Assembly (NCBI RefSeq): GCF_937123705.1
Contig: NZ_CAKZKO010000139.1
Span: 1 to 64,000 of the forward strand
Length of the DNA stretch: 64,000 nucleotides
Direction of reading: 5' to 3'
From: an uncultured Paraglaciecola sp.
GTDB lineage: Bacteria; Pseudomonadota; Gammaproteobacteria; Enterobacterales; Alteromonadaceae
Below the pieces are notes generated by a model. It was not told where the DNA came from, did no database searches, and was given only the letters and a program-made list of their open reading frames with translations. The translations under genes and the position numbers were made by a program. This document shows positions 17,813 to 25,902 of the stretch, one piece after another (position 1 is the stretch's first letter; the number at the start of each line of letters is the position of its first letter).

Positions 17813-18778
17813 TCATTTCTTTGCCGCTTTGGCCATTTCTTCGTCCAGCATTTTTATCAATCTAGCGCGATCAAACTGATGCAGTTGTCCGTTGTTGAGT
17901 TCTAACATCTTGCTAATTTGACGACGTACTGTAGCGTCAGCTTGTTGCTCAGTTGCTGTCACCATGTACCTGATCTTAGGTGAATCACTTTGCATTATGT
18001 GTAAGGCAGCCCTACCAACATCAACGGGATCAGCCCCTTTATCTGTCTGAGCTAAACCTACTATTAGATTGTCACGCTCTTTTTTGTATTGGCTGTCGTC
18101 TGTCCAATATTGGGTATCATCGAGTAACTTTTTAGCCGCATTGCCGATGTTAGATGCATAGTTACCGGGTTCGATAACATGCACACTTACATCAAATCGT
18201 GCCATTTCTTTTGACAAAGCATCGGTATAGGCCTCAACAGCGTGTTTACTCATGCTGTAGGCACCAAACATTGAACTCGACAAAATACCTGCAATTGAGC
18301 CTGTGGTAGCAATGCGGCCCTGACTTTCGATAATCATAGGCGCAAAAGCTTGGGTAACACGATACGGCCCGAACACATTAACATCTAACTGGTACTGCAG
18401 TTGCTCGAGTGGTAGTTCTAACATGGGCCCAAACACTGCCACCCCAGCATTGTTAATTAATCCATATAAACCGCGGCCTTGTTTTTCAACAAAGTTAACC
18501 GCTGCATCAATTTCATTTTGATTACGCACATCAAATTGTACTGCCGTGACGTTTTTCATGGCGTTCATGGCTTTCATTTCGTGCTTATGCAATACCCCAG
18601 CATAGACATAAAAGCCATGTTGACTAAGTTCTTGGGTCATTCTTAAACCAAGACCTGAATTAGAACCTGTGACTAACACCGCTTTTTGCGGGGTGGTTGA
18701 TTTTGATTGTTGAGCTGTATGACCATTAAAACTAACCAGTAGCATTATGCTAAGCAATATAACTGAGAGTTGTCTCAT
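17813..18778 (-). CDS. Short-chain dehydrogenase/reductase with a signal peptide
   Basis: A classical SDR: the cofactor motif TGSNSGLG is at residues 37-44, NNAG at 109-112, the catalytic Ser at 161 (TTGSIAG) and Y174-x3-K178. Unusually, a typical Sec signal peptide comes first (MRQLSVILLSIMLLVSF, cut near HTAQQ), which predicts a periplasmic place for an enzyme that normally needs cytoplasmic NAD(P)H. Length (321 aa) is about 50 more than classical SDRs, partly from the leader. A perfect 10-bp inverted repeat at 18869-18891 lies 91 bases upstream and may be an operator. The substrate is unknown. Confidence 0.9.
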   Translation of the reverse strand: MRQLSVILLSIMLLVSFNGHTAQQSKSTTPQKAVLVTGSNSGLGLRMTQELSQHGFYVYAGVLHKHEMKAMNAMKNVTAVQFDVRNQNEIDAAVNFVEKQGRGLYGLINNAGVAVFGPMLELPLEQLQYQLDVNVFGPYRVTQAFAPMIIESQGRIATTGSIAGILSSSMFGAYSMSKHAVEAYTDALSKEMARFDVSVHVIEPGNYASNIGNAAKKLLDDTQYWTDDSQYKKERDNLIVGLAQTDKGADPVDVGRAALHIMQSDSPKIRYMVTATEQQADATVRRQISKMLELNNGQLHQFDRARLIKMLDEEMAKAAKK

Positions 18779-18868
18779 TGAAGTTTCCTAGTAGATGATT
18801 AAATGTGAATAATTAGCGGCGATGGCATCAGTATAAGGGAACTAAGAGCAAGATTATATTTACATCAA

Positions 18869-18891
18869 CTATTGGGAAATATTCCCAATAG
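18869..18891. promoter_or_regulatory. Perfect palindrome upstream of the SDR gene (candidate operator)
   Basis: CTATTGGGAA / TTCCCAATAG, 10-bp arms with a 3-base centre. No T-run on either strand, so a regulator-binding site is more likely than a terminator. Confidence 0.55.
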
Positions 18892-18926
18892 TGATTTGGT
18901 TCCGCTATTTTTTTTGCAAATGTTAC

Positions 18927-19577
18927 TTAAATCAAAGGGGTATAAAAGCGATTTTTACGAGGCAAGTAGTAATTATTGGCGTCAAGAGACACCAGTACTT
19001 TATGGGCTTTACCTTGAATTTCTTTAGCCGGAACAAATCCGTAATATCGAGAGTCTGCGCTATTATTTCTATTGTCACCTAAAACTAAATAGTGCCCTTG
19101 TGGCACGGTGACTTCAGCAAAGTTATCCCGCGCTTCAGCCACAGCTATAAATTGCACTGAATGGGCAACTTTGTCTAAATATTCGGTTTTTTGAAGAGCA
19201 TTTTCGCCTGCTTCATAACGTACAGCTTTGCCATTAATGATCAGTTGGTTATTTTCCATGGCTATCCTATCGCCCGGTATTCCAATCAACCTTTTTACCA
19301 ATCTATTGTCGGCCTTTTCAGAGTTAAACACTACTATGTCACCGCGCTCTGGCTGTCCGGTTTGCATAATTTCGATATCAGTAAAAGGCACTTCTAAACG
19401 GTAGGCCATCTTATCGACGAAAATGCGATCGCCTTCTACTATAGTGGGCTGCATCGAGCCAGTAGGGACCAGATACCAGTCGGCAAAGCTACTGCGCGAT
19501 GCGAATAACACCAATATACATAACAAAAATGTGCGATTTTCTCTTATATATCGAGTGAATGAGGTTTTAATCGTCAT
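18927..19577 (-). CDS. lepB: Signal peptidase I (LepB-type, short form)
   Basis: Inner-membrane serine protease that removes signal peptides. The catalytic Ser is S41 in PTGSMQPT and the general base Lys is K95 in RLVKRLIGIPGD; box E is GDNRNNSADSRYYGFV. It has one transmembrane segment (about residues 16-32), unlike main LepB with two, and 216 residues, so it is probably an accessory copy. The C-terminal KNRFYTPLI is hydrophilic. No lepA or rnc neighbour is present, again pointing to an extra copy; the symbol denotes the family. Confidence 0.9.
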   Translation of the reverse strand: MTIKTSFTRYIRENRTFLLCILVLFASRSSFADWYLVPTGSMQPTIVEGDRIFVDKMAYRLEVPFTDIEIMQTGQPERGDIVVFNSEKADNRLVKRLIGIPGDRIAMENNQLIINGKAVRYEAGENALQKTEYLDKVAHSVQFIAVAEARDNFAEVTVPQGHYLVLGDNRNNSADSRYYGFVPAKEIQGKAHKVLVSLDANNYYLPRKNRFYTPLI

Positions 19578-19687
19578 AGTTTAATCCTTGTGTGGGTCTC
19601 GCGATATTTGACCTCAATAATTTTGCTTAGTTTACTGCGAGTTTGTAAGTCAATGTGTCTGCGGTGCCGACACAAAAAAACGACAAC

Positions 19688-19903
19688 TTACACTTCTTCT
19701 CCTTGGTATTTATTGGCTAAATCATCAAGCTCAGAACAAGTATAGTCAAACCCCTTACCATCGAACTCATAGGTGATTTTCACCGAGTTAGCCCCCTGAT
19801 ATAACTTGGCTTTTACCTCTGCCACGGGCCAGTGTTTTAACTCATTTAAAAATCGATTAGCCAATTGCGCTCTGGTAAATCGATAGCAAATTTCGGTCTG
19901 CAT
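19688..19903 (-). CDS. Small conserved-looking protein of unknown function
   Basis: A 71-residue soluble protein (MQTEICYRFTRAQLANRF... ending YQGEEV), not recognised. Composition is mixed and charged, with two Cys. A good ribosome-binding site (aaagggcgaag) precedes the ATG. It follows the M14 peptidase gene by 57 bases on the same strand and may be co-transcribed. Confidence 0.6.
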   Translation of the reverse strand: MQTEICYRFTRAQLANRFLNELKHWPVAEVKAKLYQGANSVKITYEFDGKGFDYTCSELDDLANKYQGEEV

Positions 19904-19960
19904 TAACTTCGCCCTTTTGCCAAACGCCCTATAGAAAACGCCATTAAGGTAGTGCTCCTA

Positions 19961-20875
19961 TCACGCATACTTACTCACATAATCTAACCCACCTACCACA
20001 GCTGCAACTTGGGCCTGAATGCAATTCTCGCCATCAACCTTTGGGCTATCTGGGTATACCTCTGTGGTACTCACGAATTTAGCATCGGTTACGCTCGCAC
20101 ATAAACCAAGGGCTTTGGTAGCATAGTTAATCACACCTTGTTGCTGAGTAAGCTCACCAATTATTTTGCCGTTTTCATCTGCTGGGGCAATATGGGTAAC
20201 TTTTTCAACGGACTCAATTATCGCGTGTTGAAAGTCAGGACTAGGCTTTAAAGTATCCCCCACTGTATAAAAACCATCGGGTATGGCCCAATTTTTATGT
20301 TCAACGGCGTCTCTGGCGGCAAGTGCTGGCCTAAACTCTGAATTATCGGTATCTGTGGTTTCGTGCAAATCTATGTGCATCAGAAAATCTAAACCAGAAA
20401 CCAATTTCATTAACGCAGCAGACTCTTGTGCTGGACTATTTGTATAAAATGAGCGGTTAGGATCAATAGCATGGGGATTCCAGCGATTAATTGTTTCGTA
20501 TGCCCAAGGACTCACGCAAGGCACTATCATTAGGTTAAATCTATCTTGATATTGCTGCGCTGCGGTTGCGGCAAATCGAAGGGCCCCAAATACACCACTG
20601 GTTTCATATCCATGTACACCACCAGTCACCAACACATTTGGCTTAGACTTATCCCAAGTTAAACTACCCAAAGCAAACACTGGAAACTTACCTGTGTCGT
20701 ATTCCAAACTAGCGTACTCTTCAATATCAAATTGGCTGCTCAAAGCGTCTAATTGGCTCAATACATCATCTGTATAAGAACGCTTAACCTGTTGCGCGGC
20801 CAACCATTGAGCTTTTTCTGGTGCAGCCCATTTTTTACCTTGACTACCAATAGGATAATTGTTGTTCGAGTTCAT
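19961..20875 (-). CDS. M14-family zinc metallocarboxypeptidase-like protein
   Basis: A cytoplasmic (no signal peptide) zinc peptidase-like protein of the M14 fold, in the succinylglutamate desuccinylase/carboxypeptidase group. Zinc ligands: H88 and E91 in GGVHGYETSG and H171 in MHIDLHETTD; the substrate-binding Asn-Arg pair is in HAIDPNRSF. Length 304. The substrate is unknown. It is divergent from the gamma-glutamyltransferase gene across 156 bases, which hints at related peptide or amino-acid roles. Confidence 0.87.
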   Translation of the reverse strand: MNSNNNYPIGSQGKKWAAPEKAQWLAAQQVKRSYTDDVLSQLDALSSQFDIEEYASLEYDTGKFPVFALGSLTWDKSKPNVLVTGGVHGYETSGVFGALRFAATAAQQYQDRFNLMIVPCVSPWAYETINRWNPHAIDPNRSFYTNSPAQESAALMKLVSGLDFLMHIDLHETTDTDNSEFRPALAARDAVEHKNWAIPDGFYTVGDTLKPSPDFQHAIIESVEKVTHIAPADENGKIIGELTQQQGVINYATKALGLCASVTDAKFVSTTEVYPDSPKVDGENCIQAQVAAVVGGLDYVSKYA

Positions 20876-21031
20876 AAAATCATACCTTAATTTTTGTGTG
20901 GCAGACGCTAACGGGATTTGATTAATTTGTAAATAGTATATATCTGGGTAAAATCTCTTTGCTTTAGCCTCCTAAGTTCTATTGTTCTTCTTTACGGACA
21001 TCACTTTTACAATTTTATAAGGTCACACTGA

Positions 21032-22768
21032 ATGCGTCGAAACAGATTTTTGTGCTTATTTATCTTCACTAGCTTGTTTGCTTGCTCTAATCAAAAAAAC
21101 TCAACTGAAGAAAAATCATCCCAAGTGATGGTCGTCACCGCCAATCCCCTTGCCACTGAAGCTGGCTTGGAAATTCTCAGGGCTGGCGGCTCTGCAGTGG
21201 ATGCAGCCGTGGCGATTGAGGCAGTACTAAGCTTAGTTGAGCCACAAAGTTCGGGATTAGCAGGTGGCGGATTTATGGTGCATTTTGACGCCTCAGAAAA
21301 TGCCATATCAGTATTCGATGGCCGTGAGACAGCGCCATCAGCGGCCACCAAAGATATGTTTTTAGATGCCAATAACCAACCCATGGGTTTTCTAAACGCC
21401 AAAAACAGTGGCTTATCGACGGGCGTACCCGGTATGGTGGCTATGTTATCCCTTGCCCATCAAGACCAAGGCTTATTGCAATGGCCAGTGCTTTTTGACC
21501 GCGCCACACAATTGGCAACCGATGGCTTTCATATTTCCCCACGTTTACATGGCATGGTGCAACGGTTTGGAAAATATATTCCTGATACGCCAGAGAAGGG
21601 CCCTACCGATGCCCATGAATATTTTTTTGACGACCAAGGGCAACCACACCCAGCAGGGTATTTACTAAAAAACCCTGCCTATGCCAAGACCTTAAAAATT
21701 ATTAGCGCCGACCCAACAGCATTTTATACCGGCTCTATCGCCCAGCAGATTGCCGAAATGGTGCAGCGCACACCTCGTGCCGGCAGATTAACCGCGCAGG
21801 ACATTGCTGCCTATCAAGCACTGAAACACCCAGCTTTATGCCAAACATACAAAACCATGCAAGTATGCGGTGCGCCGCCGTCTTCATCTTGGGTCGCGGT
21901 TGGCATGATTTTAGGTATTTTAGAAAATAGCCATGGATTTTCTGACAAAGGCGCTACCGATCCCAATAACTGGGCATTATTTGCTCAAGCCCAGCAATTG
22001 GCGTATGCCGACAGAGATCAATATGTCGCCGATACTAGGCAGGTTGATGTGCCGCTACAAGGCTTATTACACCCAGATTACCTTGCACAGCGAGCATCTT
22101 TGATCACTAAAGATAAAGTTTTGTCATCTATCGGGGCTGGTGATCCTTGGAAATATAACCCCACCACAACAGCTCAAGTCAATGGCAAAGATGCCACCCA
22201 AGACGTACATGGTACAACCCACTTTGTGATTGTGGACGCTCAAGGTGATGTGGTGTCTATGACGGCAACAGTAGAAAGTATATTTGGTACCACACGTATG
22301 GTGGGCGGGATGTTTTTGAATAATCAATTGACTGATTTTTCATTTAGGCACACTGACGCTAACGGTTTACCCATAGCCAATGCCGTTGCCTCCAACAAGA
22401 AGCCTCGCTCGTCTATGTCACCTAGCATAGTCTTAGATAATAAAGGGCAATTTTTAATGGCCACTGGCTCTCCCGGCGGTAACAATATTATTGCTTACAC
22501 CGCCAAAACGTTAATCGGTGTATTTGATTGGGGATTAAGCCCACAACAAGCGGTCGATTTACCCAATTTAGTGGCAAGGGGCAAAAAAGTCAGACTCGAA
22601 AAAGGCGCAGCACCCCAGTCTTTGGTTAAAGCCTTACAAGACGTTGGCCTAGATGTGGATGCCTCACGAGGTGAAAACTCAGGGTTAAGCGTAATTTTAC
22701 GCAAGCCCGACGGCAGCCTAGAAGGTGCCGCAGATAAACGCCGCGAAGGGGTAATTGGTACTTTGTAA
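21032..22768 (+). CDS. ggt: Gamma-glutamyltransferase, lipoprotein
   Basis: Hydrolyses or transfers the gamma-glutamyl group of glutathione and related peptides in the periplasm. A lipobox (LFAC) ends the leader. Autoprocessing before T395 in DVHGTTHFVIVD would give large and small subunits; substrate-binding motifs PRSSMSPSIV and TGSPGGNN are present. Length (578 aa) is normal. The stop codon TAA (22766-22768) coincides exactly with the flanking trinucleotide of the second MITE copy, so the element inserted at the gene's end without changing more than the stop context. Confidence 0.95.
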   Translation: MRRNRFLCLFIFTSLFACSNQKNSTEEKSSQVMVVTANPLATEAGLEILRAGGSAVDAAVAIEAVLSLVEPQSSGLAGGGFMVHFDASENAISVFDGRETAPSAATKDMFLDANNQPMGFLNAKNSGLSTGVPGMVAMLSLAHQDQGLLQWPVLFDRATQLATDGFHISPRLHGMVQRFGKYIPDTPEKGPTDAHEYFFDDQGQPHPAGYLLKNPAYAKTLKIISADPTAFYTGSIAQQIAEMVQRTPRAGRLTAQDIAAYQALKHPALCQTYKTMQVCGAPPSSSWVAVGMILGILENSHGFSDKGATDPNNWALFAQAQQLAYADRDQYVADTRQVDVPLQGLLHPDYLAQRASLITKDKVLSSIGAGDPWKYNPTTTAQVNGKDATQDVHGTTHFVIVDAQGDVVSMTATVESIFGTTRMVGGMFLNNQLTDFSFRHTDANGLPIANAVASNKKPRSSMSPSIVLDNKGQFLMATGSPGGNNIIAYTAKTLIGVFDWGLSPQQAVDLPNLVARGKKVRLEKGAAPQSLVKALQDVGLDVDASRGENSGLSVILRKPDGSLEGAADKRREGVIGTL

Positions 22769-22855
22769 TACCATTTTCCATAGATAAGTGACCACTCAGA
22801 AAGCCCCAGCCATTTTAAGTCTCGCTGAGTGATCAATTGTTAGGATGGATTGGTA
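22769..22855. mobile_element. Short, diverged MITE (copy 2)
   Basis: An 87-base element related to the one at 5580. The left end TACCATTTTCCATAGATAAG and following gaccactcag match the other copy with few changes. The right end (ctgagtgatc...ttggta) keeps only the outer GGTA and the inner CTGAGTG. The flanks are TAA (22766-22768) and TTA (22856-22858), a TWA-type target. It shares AAAGCCCCAGCCA with copy 1. A 17-base piece of its right arm (22835-22851) recurs inverted at 25856-25872. Confidence 0.75.
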
Positions 22856-22900
22856 TTACCTATTGAGGATGTGTTGTTTGCAACTTGTATTCTTTTCGTT

Positions 22901-23314
22901 TTATTGGTTATCCACAGCTAATTTTAACAAGCAGCTCAATGCCATATCGGCTTGAGCTTTGGGTACAAAAATATGGTCGTGATAATACGCAGCCACCACA
23001 TTGGCGCTGATCCCATTCGTCGTCAAAACCCCTGATACTGCGGCCGTCAAGCCTACGGCTTCAAGACTAGAATGTACCTTGAGAGTTATACATCGAAATA
23101 CACCATGGTAAGCCACTCCTAAGGCATCGGCAGTCGCTTTTAACACTATTACCGTTACCCCTTCTTTTTCGTTAAAAATCCCAAGGGGTGCCAATTCATT
23201 GATAGAGATTGAGCTATTTTTACCTAAACAAGCAAACACATACTCCTGTTCTGCAAGTTCAGGCTGTATAGAAGCAAGTAACTTACCTAAATCTGTTTCA
23301 CCGGTCACATTCAT
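22901..23314 (-). CDS. ACT-domain protein (DUF2241-like)
   Basis: A 137-residue protein built of two ACT-like segments (TVIVLKATADALGVAY; HSSLEAVGLTAAVSGVL), probably a small-molecule sensor, often for amino acids. The phrase NVVAAYYHDHIFVP is typical of the DUF2241/ACT_3 group. No catalytic domain is attached. It ends the minus-strand run GST-nitrilase-unknown-ACT with short gaps (36, 31 and 25 bases). Confidence 0.82.
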   Translation of the reverse strand: MNVTGETDLGKLLASIQPELAEQEYVFACLGKNSSISINELAPLGIFNEKEGVTVIVLKATADALGVAYHGVFRCITLKVHSSLEAVGLTAAVSGVLTTNGISANVVAAYYHDHIFVPKAQADMALSCLLKLAVDNQ

Positions 23315-23350
23315 TCCTTAATTTTTTACTTGGTACTCGTCGTTCACAAA

Positions 23351-23878
23351 TCAAATCCCCACTTGCTTAAACAAACCCGCAATATCCCTTTCGAGTTGCT
23401 GCTCCCATTCTGGTTTTTTATTTATGACTAATTGTTCAAGCAAAGGGGTGATGGGAATGTTAAAACCATCGCAATACATGTTTGATTTAGGAACAGGCAC
23501 AGATATTTCAACATGTGCTTTCGATTTAGGGGGTTGAACTATAGGTTCGATATCTAATCTGGCTTGGGTAAGGACTTCTGAAACACAATTCAGTAGGATT
23601 TTTTGCCCTAAGATTTTCCTATTAACCTTGCCCCTCATTAACACTTTGATGGGTACGGTAAGGCTCAAGTATTTATGAGTACTCGAAAAAGTCGCGCTTC
23701 CCATTTTATATACTGTTAGGTCGTAAGTCCCCATTTGCCAAGGCGTACTTTGCTCTTGATGAAGTACTTTGGGTAAGTGTTTATCTACCAAAGTGATCAG
23801 GAGTTTATCGGTAATACTTTGAGCATTTGACTGTTGTATCCAAGTAAACATCAGGCCAAGTACGATAATCCATCTCAT
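23351..23878 (-). CDS. Periplasmic protein, possibly DUF1439/YceB-like
   Basis: A 175-residue exported protein: signal peptide MRWIIVLGLMFTWIQQSNA, then a beta-rich domain with alternating hydrophobic residues (YLSLTVPIKVLMRGKVNRK) and two Cys (LNCVSEV and MYCDGF). The shape recalls YceB/DUF1439 lipid-binding-like proteins, but there is no lipobox and the match is weak. It is in a run with the nitrilase and ACT-domain genes. Confidence 0.6.
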   Translation of the reverse strand: MRWIIVLGLMFTWIQQSNAQSITDKLLITLVDKHLPKVLHQEQSTPWQMGTYDLTVYKMGSATFSSTHKYLSLTVPIKVLMRGKVNRKILGQKILLNCVSEVLTQARLDIEPIVQPPKSKAHVEISVPVPKSNMYCDGFNIPITPLLEQLVINKKPEWEQQLERDIAGLFKQVGI

Positions 23879-23909
23879 TTTTTGTTACTCAATTTTAAAT
23901 CAAAAATAA

Positions 23910-24866
23910 CTAACTGATAAACTTAGCGGTTGTTTGCCTTTCGCGATTTACAATAAGTTGCGTTACATCGGGGCGCGAATAATGCCCAACTGGATCAAAG
24001 TTATGGCGTTCTTCATACACAATATTATGATCGAGGGTGGCACAATATACTGCTTCTTCACCTAGTTGAGGCTCCAGCAACCACTCTCCTGTAGGCGCTG
24101 CAATACAAGAACCGCCATTGGCAAAATATTCTGGGCAATCCTGTAAAATTTCATCTAAATAAGGAGTATCTTCAGGAAAATCTTTTGGACGCATTAAACT
24201 TGAAACCGACAGCACATAAGAGCGCCCTTCTTTAGCCATAAAACGCGTAATGTCCTTAGTGTTATGTAAACCACCCGGCCAAATAGCCACATGTAAGTCT
24301 TCCCCCTGAGCATACAAAGCCGCGCGTGGTAGTGGCATCCAGTTTTCCCAACAATTAAGCGCACCCACAGTAAAGCTCCCTAAAGCGTGAGTTTGCAAAC
24401 CATGACCGTCACCGGGCGACCAAGTTAATCGTTCTTCGTAAGTGGGCATTAATTTACGGTGCACATGTAATATTGCGCCCGCTTGGCTGATATACACCAG
24501 TGAGCAATAAATACTGTGACCACCTCTGTCAGACGCCCGTTCGGCGGTGCCTAATATCACTTGAATCTTACGTTGTTTGGCCAATTGGCAAATAGAGTCT
24601 AAGTCACCGCGCTCAATATTCACGCCTTGCTGTAAATACAAACTATGGAGCTGTTTTTGTTTGGGACTTTCGAACACTGCGCCGCTCGTTCGTTCAAGCC
24701 AAAACGGATAGCCCGGCAGTAAAGCCTCGCCAAAGGTAACGAGTTGACTACCTTGATCTGCGGCCTCTGAAATAGCCGCGAGGATCTTATCCATAGTTTT
24801 GGCACGGTTCAGCCACACAGGGGAAATTTGTGCTAAGGCCACATTGAGATAACGATTGTCTGACAT
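23910..24866 (-). CDS. Carbon-nitrogen hydrolase (nitrilase-like)
   Basis: Cleaves a C-N bond (nitrile or amide) in the cytoplasm. The Glu-Lys-Cys triad is E47 (TFGEALLPGYP), K138 (HVHRKLMPTYEERL) and C172 (GALNCWENWMPL). GALNCWENW and the downstream HVAIWPGG are typical of true nitrilases, rather than the NIT2/amidase branches. Length 318 is normal. A GST-like gene lies 25 bases upstream on the same strand, and the ACT and unknown genes follow, so a small operon is likely. The substrate is not known. Confidence 0.92.
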   Translation of the reverse strand: MSDNRYLNVALAQISPVWLNRAKTMDKILAAISEAADQGSQLVTFGEALLPGYPFWLERTSGAVFESPKQKQLHSLYLQQGVNIERGDLDSICQLAKQRKIQVILGTAERASDRGGHSIYCSLVYISQAGAILHVHRKLMPTYEERLTWSPGDGHGLQTHALGSFTVGALNCWENWMPLPRAALYAQGEDLHVAIWPGGLHNTKDITRFMAKEGRSYVLSVSSLMRPKDFPEDTPYLDEILQDCPEYFANGGSCIAAPTGEWLLEPQLGEEAVYCATLDHNIVYEERHNFDPVGHYSRPDVTQLIVNRERQTTAKFIS

Positions 24867-24891
24867 GCTTTTCTCCCAGATAAAGCGGCGC

Positions 24892-25830
24892 TTATGTTAG
24901 CGCGGAAATTTTATAACCCACCCGAGGGAAATGCACATACAGCTCCCCTGCCCTTTCGTCTATGCGTTTTATTACCACTTCATCTTGTTTTGATACCAGC
25001 AATTCACCTACAACAGGATCAATGCCGTAGTCATTTGCCGCTACCGCAACAGGCTCACCAAAGGTGAAGCCATTTACCACTATAAATTCATCTTGTGAAA
25101 ACTGCTCGGTTGGCGCAGAGCGCGCTATATCAATGGCGTCAGTCGCATCTATGGGTGTTTGCGTACCATGTCCTATGGCCTGTATGGTTGCAAACCATTG
25201 GTTTAACTTAGGATGGTTTTCTAAAAGATATCTGACGCCAGCATTATTATTGATAAACCACAAACAGTGATAAATTGAAAAATCAGCAATGCTAATTTGC
25301 TCACCACATATATAAGGGCCAGCAAGATCAAGCTGCTTTTCTAGTTGTTGCAAATAAATGGGAATAGACTGCAAAGCAGTATTAGCATCCATAGACAGTC
25401 CATTGCCGCCTTCTCGTAACTTTGCTCTATCGGCAACAAAAGCAGCAACAAACTTTTCGGGTACCGCCTCGCGAAATGCCGTAAAACCAGCAGGTGAAAA
25501 CGCCAAAGCCGCCGCCACACTAAACAAATGTTGATCCGCCCACTGGGCCAAAATATTCGCAGTAAAATCCAACTCATCGGGAAAAATGCTATCTTGCGTA
25601 AACTGCTGGTCAATCAAGCGCGCCATCAAACGGGTATCACAATAAATATGATTCTGCTGCTGCAGAACAGGTGTTTTTCGAAAACCACCTGTTAATGCAA
25701 CAAGATCAGGCTTGGGCATGATCACTGGGATATTAACGACGTTATAACAAACGTTTTTGTGACCTAGCAAAGTACGAATTTTTTCAGCAAAAGGTGAATT
25801 GGCATAGTGATGTAAAATTAAATCACTCAT
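24892..25830 (-). CDS. Glutathione S-transferase family protein
   Basis: An N-terminal thioredoxin-like GST domain (HHYANSPFAEKIRTLLGHK, then TPVLQQQNHIYCDTRLMARL) and an all-helical C-terminal domain, followed by about 90 residues (from VVNGFTFGEPVAVAANDYGID) not in a standard GST. The 312-residue length and the beta-rich tail mark an atypical member. It is cytoplasmic and is the first gene of the GST-nitrilase-unknown-ACT run. Confidence 0.85.
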   Translation of the reverse strand: MSDLILHHYANSPFAEKIRTLLGHKNVCYNVVNIPVIMPKPDLVALTGGFRKTPVLQQQNHIYCDTRLMARLIDQQFTQDSIFPDELDFTANILAQWADQHLFSVAAALAFSPAGFTAFREAVPEKFVAAFVADRAKLREGGNGLSMDANTALQSIPIYLQQLEKQLDLAGPYICGEQISIADFSIYHCLWFINNNAGVRYLLENHPKLNQWFATIQAIGHGTQTPIDATDAIDIARSAPTEQFSQDEFIVVNGFTFGEPVAVAANDYGIDPVVGELLVSKQDEVVIKRIDERAGELYVHFPRVGYKISALT

Positions 25831-25902
25831 AGACGAGATCCTATATAAGACTTTTAATCCATCCTAACAATTATTCATCCATTCAGCAGCCGCGATTTTC
25901 TT

